From positions 1 to 21,062 of the forward strand of contig CAZAGT010000042.1 in assembly GCA_964484515.1 (NCBI GenBank): 21,062 nucleotides of DNA, in the 5' to 3' direction. This stretch comes from CAZAGT01 sp964484515 (GTDB lineage Bacteria; Desulfobacterota; DSM-4660; Desulfatiglandales; HGW-15). Below, piece by piece: positions 15,292 to 21,062 of this stretch. How positions within the stretch are numbered: the first letter of the stretch is position 1; each line of letters begins with the position of its first letter. The notes under the pieces were generated by a model. It ran no database searches and was not told where the DNA came from. It worked only from the letters and a program-made list of their open reading frames with translations. The translations under genes and the position numbers were made by a program.

Positions 15292-17859
15292 TCATACCTC
15301 AACAGCTTCTCCCAATCTCTCCTTGACGAGCTGTCGCACCTCTTGCGAGGTGTCCAACTCCAAGGCCTCTTTTGCCAGGCCTTCACATTGAGGCAGGCTG
15401 AGTTTTGCGATGACGCTTTTAACCGTTGGGATCCCCGAGCCGCCCATGCTCAACTCGTCGATTCCCAGACCAAGCAAGATCGGGACGGCCTCCCTTTCAG
15501 CACCAACCTCACCGCAGAGCGCCACTGGAATGCCGGCCCCCCGGCCGGCGTTAACCGTTTGGCGGATCATTCGAAGGACCGCCGGGTGGAGCGCATGTCC
15601 CAGTGATGCCACCCGGAGGTTTGTCCGGTCTGCGGCCATGATATACTGGCCAAGGTCATTGGAGCCGATACTGAAGAAATCTACTTCCCTTGCCAGCCGG
15701 TCCGCCACAGCGACAGCGGATGGGACCTCTACCATGATGCCGACCTCAACAGTCTCTTCGAAGCCCAGTTTTTCATTGGCGAGTTCGACCTGCGCTTCAG
15801 CAATCAATTCTTTGCTAAGGCGCACCTCATCTACGGACGAGATCATTGGAAGGAGGATCTTTACGGGGTGACCGGGCGTGGCCCTTAGGATGGCGCGCAG
15901 CTGAGGCATGAAGAGATCTTTGTTGCTCAAAAGGATCCTGATTCCTCTTTCCCCGAGAAACGGGTTGTCTTCAGCAGGCATGTCGATGTACGGGATAGGC
16001 TTGTCTCCCCCCGCATCCAGTGTTCTGACGATGAAGGGCCGCGTCCCGAGGGTGTCTGCAATTGATCGGTAGACCGCAAGCTGTTCTTCTTCGGAAGGAG
16101 CGCTGAGTCTTTCCATAAACAGGAATTCAGTGCGAAACACCCCGATCCCTTCGGCCCCTTTTCTGAGTGCAGGCGCGACTTCGGCGACATAATTAATGTT
16201 CGCCAGGAGGGTTATCCGTTTTCCGTCGAGAGTAACCGCCGGTTGTTGGCTTGCCTGCCGGGCCTTTTGCTGAGAGGCGAGCCAGGAGTTCTGTCGTTCC
16301 CTGAATGACTCGATGTGTCCGGGATTCACGCGCAGCGTGCCTACCGTCCCGTCGAGCACAACCGTAGCCCCATCCGGGACTCCATAGAGGCCAGGGCCGA
16401 GGCCGGCGGCCATCGGGATATCGAGCGATCTTGCAAGGATGGCGCTATGCGAAGTCGGACTCCCCGATACGGTGCACAAGCCTGCGACCAGATCCAACTC
16501 CAGGCGGGCAAGATCCGAGGGTGCGAAGTCTGCTGCCAGAAGGATGGATTTCCGTTCCAGGGCGAACGATCGCGACGGCGCGCCAAGGAGCATTTGCAGT
16601 ACCTGTGATTTCAGGTCACTAAGGTCGGCTGCTCGTTGTTGAATATATGTCGAGTCCGCATTTTGGTAAACGTGGATCATATCATCCAACGCAAGCTGCC
16701 AAGCCTTCTCGGCACTGAGTGTTCCCTCAAAGATATTCGTCCGTGCGACTTCAAGCAGGGCCGGATCCTCTAGCGAGAGACGATGGGCATCGAACAGGGT
16801 CACTTGGTAATCATCGGCGTGCTGGGCAATACGTACTCCCATTCGACGTATGCGCTTCTTCACGGCTTCAATCGCCCCATTCAATCGTGACCACTCAGTT
16901 TGAGGATCGTCTGCTTCCCTTGCGGGGATCTCTGTAACGGATGGCCTGAATTGAAGGGCGGGGGCGATGGCGATACCCGGAGAAGCCGGAATCCCCGCCA
17001 GCGTATCCCCTCCCCAACTCCCTTCGGCTCCCGCACCTGCCGGTGATCCTGGGTCAGGGGTTGTTATCCCGCTCTCAGGCTCGTGAAAATTGCTCTCTAC
17101 GAGATCAGCCATGGCGGTCACTGCCTCTTCGGCGTCGGGGCCTTCGGCGGTAACCTCGATCCGGTGACCCCGACGCACGTCGAGGGTAGCGATCCGGTTT
17201 ACACTCTTAGCGCTGACAGGTTCGGTCCCTTTTGTGACGTTACGCACCGTGATTACGGATCTGAAGCGTGCCGCCGTGGTTACCAACCGTGCTGCAGGGC
17301 GGACGTGTATCCCGAGGCGATTGTTGACCAAGAGTTCGATCGCTTTGACCGGCGCTGTTGGTGGCCGCGGCATGTCAATCTCGGCTTCTGGGGTCACGTG
17401 AACAGATTCCCGTCCCACCCCGAGTTCTTGAGGGCCGAGTGCCGATGTTCCGCTCCTCAGGTGTGCGGCCTTGCCGGCAAGCGCGTCTCTGGCCTCACTC
17501 AACACCTCATCGAGCGAACCGCCTCCCTTGGAGCAAACGGCCGCGGCAATAGCCCCCTCCACTAGAGGCGCACCACAGAGCCGCACGGCCCCGCGCTTAT
17601 CCTCAGGAAGAAATTCGAGTGCCATCTCCGCACTCAGCAAGCTACTGCCCATATCCATAAGAACCACGACGCCGTCTTCCTCGTACACCGATTCGATCGC
17701 GTCCTTGACCTGCATCGCATCGGTACCAAAGGGGTTTTGTGGATCGTCGATTCCGCCACAGGCAACTAAAGGGATCTCGCCCTGCGCAATCTGATCCGCA
17801 AGCGCCAAAACAGCCTCAGCAAGCGCGGAACTATGGGCGACAATAACCACCCCGACCAT
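15292..17859 (-). CDS. dhaM: DhaM-HPr-Enzyme I fusion: PTS phosphoryl donor for dihydroxyacetone kinase
   Basis: An 855-residue cytosolic phosphotransferase that takes phosphate from PEP and hands it to ADP bound on DhaL. Domains in order: EIIA-Man-type DhaM, 1-130 (VIVAHSSALAEA, His9; VLMDMGSSLLS, 66-75); HPr, about 171-258 (NRLGIHVRPAARL, His185; SAKSVNRIATL); and Enzyme I, about 285-855. In EI, IPASPGIAIAP opens the domain, GSPTSHSAILARSLDIPMAAG carries phospho-His471, RTEFLFM and TLDAGGDKP mark the PEP-binding barrel, and LCGEVGAE contains the acid/base Cys782. E. coli DhaM (about 470 residues) has a truncated EI; this one is complete, so it should work without a separate PTS. I start at 17859, where AAGGGG precedes the ATG and the protein begins directly with the DhaM domain; the frame remains open 31 codons upstream. 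It is transcribed after dhaL across a structured 352-nt spacer. Confidence 0.93.
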   Translation of the reverse strand: MVGVVIVAHSSALAEAVLALADQIAQGEIPLVACGGIDDPQNPFGTDAMQVKDAIESVYEEDGVVVLMDMGSSLLSAEMALEFLPEDKRGAVRLCGAPLVEGAIAAAVCSKGGGSLDEVLSEARDALAGKAAHLRSGTSALGPQELGVGRESVHVTPEAEIDMPRPPTAPVKAIELLVNNRLGIHVRPAARLVTTAARFRSVITVRNVTKGTEPVSAKSVNRIATLDVRRGHRIEVTAEGPDAEEAVTAMADLVESNFHEPESGITTPDPGSPAGAGAEGSWGGDTLAGIPASPGIAIAPALQFRPSVTEIPAREADDPQTEWSRLNGAIEAVKKRIRRMGVRIAQHADDYQVTLFDAHRLSLEDPALLEVARTNIFEGTLSAEKAWQLALDDMIHVYQNADSTYIQQRAADLSDLKSQVLQMLLGAPSRSFALERKSILLAADFAPSDLARLELDLVAGLCTVSGSPTSHSAILARSLDIPMAAGLGPGLYGVPDGATVVLDGTVGTLRVNPGHIESFRERQNSWLASQQKARQASQQPAVTLDGKRITLLANINYVAEVAPALRKGAEGIGVFRTEFLFMERLSAPSEEEQLAVYRSIADTLGTRPFIVRTLDAGGDKPIPYIDMPAEDNPFLGERGIRILLSNKDLFMPQLRAILRATPGHPVKILLPMISSVDEVRLSKELIAEAQVELANEKLGFEETVEVGIMVEVPSAVAVADRLAREVDFFSIGSNDLGQYIMAADRTNLRVASLGHALHPAVLRMIRQTVNAGRGAGIPVALCGEVGAEREAVPILLGLGIDELSMGGSGIPTVKSVIAKLSLPQCEGLAKEALELDTSQEVRQLVKERLGEAVEV

Positions 17860-17892
17860 ATGTTTCCCCTTCGGATTTTTGATTGGCAAGAT

Positions 17893-17909
17893 CTCCGCAA
17901 CGTGCGGAG
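17893..17909. promoter_or_regulatory. Palindrome CTCCGCA-ACG-TGCGGAG ahead of dhaM
   Basis: An exact 7-bp inverted repeat around a 3-nt centre, 34-50 nt upstream of the dhaM start codon. Its position and symmetry suit an operator or a leader hairpin near the 5' end of the dhaM transcript. Confidence 0.4.
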
Positions 17910-17937
17910 GTGTCTCTAGGACCCTGGAGGAAGGCCT

Positions 17938-18008
17938 CTGTTTAGAGGGCAACCGGCTGTATTCTAAGGGTCATGGATCCCCCGGAATGGATTTTCTCCT
18001 CTAAACAG
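17938..18008. promoter_or_regulatory. 11-bp inverted repeat CTGTTTAGAGG / CCTCTAAACAG upstream of dhaM
   Basis: Both arms are exact inverses, separated by 49 nt. The left arm also contains its own small hairpin (CCTCT GTTT AGAGG, 17935-17948), so two alternative structures are possible. It could be two half-sites for a regulator, or the ends of a small inserted element. Confidence 0.4.
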
Positions 18009-18211
18009 GCTCACAAGGATGTTTTCAGTGAAGGCTCCGGGCCAGCTACGACCGGATGAGTCCTATGACTACTTGACGGCGTTCCACGAAGCGTTACTGA
18101 CGTGGTTGCCGCTCGTGAGAGATCATCCTCTGGGGGCCCGTAAAGAGAACTTGGTTGCGATCGAAAGCCCGCATCAGGTTGCGGTTTCAGCTCCAGTCGG
18201 TTTAGCGCCCT

Positions 18212-18838
18212 CTATTCCACGGAATCGTGGAGCGCTTTGATGAGGAGATATGAGGAGGTTGCTCCCGGGTCCTGATGGCCGACGCTTCGCTCCCCCAAGT
18301 AGCTTGCCCGTCCTTTCTGGGCGATCATGGGGATCGTACCTTTCATTCCTTCCTCTGCCGCGATAACGGCCTCCGCCAAAGCCTCTTTTATTTCTTGGTT
18401 CTTCTGTACAGCCATCTGAAGTGCATCGACAGCCGGTGCGAGCGCATCCACCATGGTCTTATCACCCCGCTTTGCCCTTCCACGATCCATGACTCCCGAC
18501 ACACCGGCTTTGAAAAACGACATCAATTCTTCGAGGTTCAGATGTTTCTTGCCGGCGGCGACGGCGGCTGCCCTGATGAAGAAGGTGCCATATAACGGAC
18601 CGCTTGCTCCCCCCACGGAGGAGACCAGGGTCATACCCGTCTCCTGGATTATACCCCCAATGTCTTTGTCCTGAGAGGCATTCAATCCGCTAGATACCTT
18701 TTTGAATCCTCGAGCCATGTTTATACCGTGGTCACCGTCCCCGATGTCGGCATCGAGCTGGGTGAGAAAATCCTTGTTCTCCTCCATGAGCGTCGCCATC
18801 TTCTGGAGCCAACGGACGATCTGTGCGACCGTTATCAT
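18212..18838 (-). CDS. dhaL: Dihydroxyacetone kinase ADP-binding subunit DhaL (PTS type)
   Basis: Cytosolic subunit of 208 residues, as in E. coli DhaL (210). It holds ADP permanently as a coenzyme, receives phosphate from DhaM and passes it to dihydroxyacetone on DhaK. The Mg-binding loop LDADIGDGDHGINMARGF (28-45) has the conserved Asp29, Asp34 and Asp36; VSSVGGASGPLYGTFF (72-87) is the phosphate/ADP loop; VMDRGRAKRGDKTMVDAL and GRASYLGERSVGHQDPGATS complete the nucleotide site. Its ATG starts one base beyond the dhaK stop, with GGGGGAT upstream inside dhaK, so translational coupling is likely. The complete set of ligands supports an active subunit. Confidence 0.95.
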   Translation of the reverse strand: MITVAQIVRWLQKMATLMEENKDFLTQLDADIGDGDHGINMARGFKKVSSGLNASQDKDIGGIIQETGMTLVSSVGGASGPLYGTFFIRAAAVAAGKKHLNLEELMSFFKAGVSGVMDRGRAKRGDKTMVDALAPAVDALQMAVQKNQEIKEALAEAVIAAEEGMKGTIPMIAQKGRASYLGERSVGHQDPGATSSYLLIKALHDSVE

Positions 18839-18839
18839 T

Positions 18840-19913
18840 TCAGATCCCCCATCGCAGTGCCGGTGTCATGACCGGTGCGTCCCATAGCCGCATCTGTTCT
18901 TCATCCAGTCTGAGTAGGGTGAGAGAGCAGCCCTGCATCTCGAGGGACGTAATGTAGCCGCCAATCAGATTCCGCACGATTCTGAGCCCCTTCTTCTCAC
19001 AGATCTCTGCGACCTTACGGTACACGATGTACAACTCGGCAAGGGGTGTACCTCCCATACTGTTCAAAAAGACAAGAACCTGATCTCCAGTGGAAAGGGG
19101 AACGTCAGTGATCTGCGATTCGACCCAGTTACCCTGTTTTTCGTCCCATTCCCGGACGGTGCGGGAATAGGGCGGGTCCTCGATGATAGAGAGGACGAGC
19201 ATCTCCGCGATCTCATCCGCTGTCGCGAGAGGCCTGCGTTCACGTCCCGGCTCGCCATGAATCCCGATACCGAATTCAATCTCGTCGACGCCAAGATCAA
19301 AGGTGGGCGTGCCCCTCGCGGGTACGGTGCACGAGCTCAGAGCCATACCCATGCTTCTGCCATTGCTGTTTACGCGGCGGCACAGATCCGCCAGATCCCT
19401 GAGTTCATACCCCTCTTCTGCAGCCGCACCACAAATCTTTTCCGCCAACACGGTAGTGCCCACACCGCGTCTACCCTGCGTGTAGAGACTGTCCGTGACG
19501 GCTACATCGTCATCGATCAGGATGTTGGCGACACGGATACCTGCACTGTACGCGAGCTCGGCAGCCATCTCGAAGTTCATGACGTCGCCGCTATAGTTCT
19601 TCACGATGTAGAGGACGCCCTCGCCACCATGGACCCTTTTCGCAGCCGCCAGCATCTGATCCGGTGTCGGCGAAGTGAACACTTCACCCGGACATGCCGC
19701 ATCAAGCATTCCCTTCCCAACGAAGCCGCCATGCAGGGGTTCGTGGCCGCTCCCTCCGCCTGAGACCAGGGCGACCTTATTGCGCACCGGAGCATCAGCA
19801 CGGTAAATGAAATTCGGATCCAAGTTCACCTTGAGTAGGTCCTTGTGAGCAATCGACATCCCTTCGATACTTTCCCTGACAACATCCTCGGCCTTGTTCA
19901 TCAGCTTTTTCAT
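18840..19913 (-). CDS. dhaK: Dihydroxyacetone kinase substrate-binding subunit DhaK (PTS type)
   Basis: Cytosolic subunit of 357 residues that binds dihydroxyacetone covalently and delivers it for phosphorylation to dihydroxyacetone phosphate, feeding glycolysis. It parallels E. coli DhaK end to end: YRADAPVRNKVALVSGGGSGHEP (37-59; His57), CPGEVFTSPTPDQ, IVKNYSGDVMNFE (103-115; Asp110), IDDDVAV, GRRGVGTTVL, EFGIGIHGEPG (213-223) with His219 for the hemiaminal bond, and LWDAPVMTPALRWG at the end. The ATG is preceded by TGAGGTGA, a strong site in which the TGA is the upstream methyltransferase stop. No dhaR-like regulator or glycerol dehydrogenase is within the window, so the source of dihydroxyacetone is unknown. 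Confidence 0.96.
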   Translation of the reverse strand: MKKLMNKAEDVVRESIEGMSIAHKDLLKVNLDPNFIYRADAPVRNKVALVSGGGSGHEPLHGGFVGKGMLDAACPGEVFTSPTPDQMLAAAKRVHGGEGVLYIVKNYSGDVMNFEMAAELAYSAGIRVANILIDDDVAVTDSLYTQGRRGVGTTVLAEKICGAAAEEGYELRDLADLCRRVNSNGRSMGMALSSCTVPARGTPTFDLGVDEIEFGIGIHGEPGRERRPLATADEIAEMLVLSIIEDPPYSRTVREWDEKQGNWVESQITDVPLSTGDQVLVFLNSMGGTPLAELYIVYRKVAEICEKKGLRIVRNLIGGYITSLEMQGCSLTLLRLDEEQMRLWDAPVMTPALRWGI

Positions 19914-19922
19914 ACATTCACC

Positions 19923-20552
19923 TCAATTCGGGTCTTCGATCCGTGAACTTCGCCTTTCCATAAGGGAGACGCGAAATTGTCTTATCACGTCGTCGGCCTC
20001 AAGTGATGAGACCTCTTTAAGAGTCAGAATGTCAAAATAGTCGGAGAACAGGTCTCTCAGCTGCCTGTCAGAGAAGTGGTTCCACTCCCGCCCCATGCTG
20101 TCGCTGAAGCACATGAGAAGATACCTCCCGCCCCGCCTGAGGACTCGATGCACGTTTTCGATGAATCTCTGGCGATCATCCTCAAGGACATGGTGGAAGC
20201 ATCCGATATCCAGGGCGAAATCAAAACTCGCAGGCTCGAAGTCCATGTCTATGAAGCTTTGGACCACGAAGCGGGTGTTGCTCCCTTTATTGGTCTTGAA
20301 TGCCTTCTGGTTGGCAATGTCCACCGCCTTTTCGGAGATATCCATCCCCGTGACATCGAATCCCTTTTCGGCTAGGTAAAGCCCGTTTGTCCCAAGTCCA
20401 CAGCAGACGTCCAAGGCCCTATCACCCTTAATCATGCCGTCTTCCACGAGCTGGACAAGGAAATCTCTGGGCTTGCCCAATTCCCACGGATAGTGACCCT
20501 CATCGCCGCGCCGGTATACCTCTTTCCATTCTTCAGGTGTTTTGCCAGGCAA
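19923..20552 (-). CDS. Class I SAM-dependent methyltransferase, co-transcribed with dhaKL
   Basis: A 209-residue cytosolic methyltransferase of the TehB/thiopurine-methyltransferase-like group. ALDVCCGLGTNGLYLAEKGFDVTGMD (46-71) contains motif I and the acidic Asp71 that holds the SAM ribose. FDFALDIGCFHHV (110-122) is motif IV, and HRVLRRGGRYLLMCF follows as the post-I strand-helix. The N-terminal KTPEEWKEVYRRGDEGHYPWELGKP is typical of this group. I chose the TTG at 20552 because GGAG lies seven bases upstream; another in-frame TTG at 20600 would add 16 basic residues without a site. The stop lies within the dhaK ribosome binding site, nine bases before its ATG. The substrate is unknown; the coupling suggests shared expression, not necessarily shared chemistry. 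Confidence 0.85.
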   Translation of the reverse strand: MPGKTPEEWKEVYRRGDEGHYPWELGKPRDFLVQLVEDGMIKGDRALDVCCGLGTNGLYLAEKGFDVTGMDISEKAVDIANQKAFKTNKGSNTRFVVQSFIDMDFEPASFDFALDIGCFHHVLEDDRQRFIENVHRVLRRGGRYLLMCFSDSMGREWNHFSDRQLRDLFSDYFDILTLKEVSSLEADDVIRQFRVSLMERRSSRIEDPN

Positions 20553-20639
20553 TGTGTGTCTCCGAATTGAAGGTCTAATCCTTTTTGAGCCAGAATACAA
20601 TCTTGAGGTATTCAGTCATCAGCTATCGGCGATCATCTA

Positions 20640-20672
20640 TCGACTCTACCCGAACCCTGAACCCTATCTCCG
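20640..20672. repeat. Degenerate CCCTGAACC / ATCATCTATCG low-complexity tract
   Basis: Iterated short units, GCGATCATCTATCGAC followed by CCCGAACCCTGAACCC, in the spacer between the hydrolase and the methyltransferase. It resembles the pyrimidine-rich tract near 4957-4993 and, more loosely, CTTCAGCCTTCAGTC at 1521-1535. No coding or promoter function is evident. Confidence 0.3.
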
Positions 20673-20722
20673 GCTCTTTTTGTGGCTACGCTCAACGAAG
20701 ACCAAGTTTCCATCCCGATAGC

Positions 20723-21062
20723 TCAGTAAATCTTGCGGATGCGGACTTCGACGTCTCTTTGATCCTTCAGAAGCTCGACTAATCTTGACGTATCTGTTTC
20801 GCCGTAATGATAGGGGTAGAGAATTCCCGGGCTGAAGGCCGTGGCAGCATCGGCTACCATTTCGGGTGTCATGGTATAGGGCAGGTTCATGGGCAGAAAG
20901 GCGATGTCAATCCCCTTGAGTTCTTTCATCTCCGGTGTGTTCTCCGTATCCCCGGCCACATAAATCCGTTTGTCCCCCAGCGTGATGACATAGCCGTTCC
21001 CGACCCCTTGGGGATGATAGGGAACTCCTTTGCTGCGCATATGGACCATATTGTATGCCGGT
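20723..21062 (-). CDS. Metallo-beta-lactamase-fold hydrolase, UlaG-like (C-terminal part; cut by the window edge)
   Basis: The gene enters from the right edge, so its N-terminus and the first zinc motif (HxHxDH) are outside the window. The visible 113 residues begin PAYNMVHMRSKGVPYHPQGVG, then GYVITLGDKRIYVAGDTENTPEM with the metal-bridging Asp of GDT. IDIAFLPMNLPYTMTPEMVADAA follows, then ILYPYHYGETD with the late His ligand. This order is typical of the small UlaG-like metal-dependent hydrolases (COG2220). An ATG at 21047-21049 is internal, since the frame runs open to the edge with family-like sequence. It lies upstream of the methyltransferase-dhaKL genes on the same strand, separated by about 170 nt. 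The substrate is unknown. Confidence 0.85.
   Translation of the reverse strand, partial: PAYNMVHMRSKGVPYHPQGVGNGYVITLGDKRIYVAGDTENTPEMKELKGIDIAFLPMNLPYTMTPEMVADAATAFSPGILYPYHYGETDTSRLVELLKDQRDVEVRIRKIY

Larger units (their letters stand above)
17860..18211. other. 352-nt structured spacer between dhaL and dhaM
   Basis: No gene is supported on either strand; a 73-codon + frame (18019-18240) overlaps the dhaL end and has no start signals. The spacer contains an exact 11-nt inverted repeat (17938-17948 with 17998-18008), a short hairpin CCTCT/AGAGG nested in its first arm, and a 17-nt palindrome close to the dhaM start. dhaM therefore may have its own promoter or leader control, although no -35/-10 pair is convincing. 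Confidence 0.5.

Noticed and set aside
18019..18240. 73-codon + strand frame between dhaM and dhaL
   Set aside because: Overlaps the 3' end of dhaL, has no ribosome binding site and no domain.

Overview
The window is mid-GC bacterial chromosome, apparently Gram-negative. It encodes two lipobox-bearing lipoproteins, an OmpA-type peptidoglycan-binding domain, a membrane-anchored MltD-like lytic transglycosylase and other Sec-exported proteins. The mix (stand-alone NDP-forming acyl-CoA synthetase alpha subunit, orphan radical SAM protein, PTS-type dihydroxyacetone kinase with a complete Enzyme I fused to DhaM, hairpin-rich spacers) is compatible with a Desulfobacterota-like (former deltaproteobacterial) lineage. 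That placement is an inference from content; no rRNA or marker gene is present. I see no tRNA, rRNA, CRISPR array, insertion sequence or prophage.

Left part (1-7507): a YiaK/DlgD-type 2-keto-acid reductase (+), a 328-nt hairpin-rich spacer, a small RIO/LPS-kinase-like protein kinase (-), and divergent from it a large GAF-domain protein of unknown role (+). A MalY/PatB-type C-S lyase (+) follows, converging on a LysM lytic transglycosylase (-).

Middle part (7508-14775): five genes on the + strand: acyl-CoA synthetase alpha subunit, exported NlpE-C/COG3650-like protein, coiled-coil OmpA lipoprotein, radical SAM protein with an unrecognised N-terminal half, and a small lipoprotein. A convergent exported HELGH-motif putative metalloprotease ends the block. 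Several of these act at or beyond the envelope, but the spacings do not force a single operon.

Right part (14775-21062): a gene-poor 517-nt palindrome-dense spacer, then genes all on the - strand. In transcription order they are a metallo-beta-lactamase-fold hydrolase (cut by the window edge), a SAM-dependent methyltransferase, dhaK, dhaL, a 352-nt spacer with strong inverted repeats, and dhaM fused to HPr and full-length EI. The last three form a self-contained PEP-to-dihydroxyacetone phosphorelay: EI His471, HPr His185, DhaM EIIA His9, DhaL-bound ADP, and dihydroxyacetone bound to DhaK His219. The methyltransferase is tightly coupled upstream, its stop codon lying inside the dhaK Shine-Dalgarno.

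No clearly new defence or mobile system is visible. The points most worth a second look are the Dha/PTS locus with its methyltransferase and structured spacer, the GAF/SDIRGS protein, the radical SAM protein, and a family of intergenic hairpins ending in GGCGGGTAAACCT.
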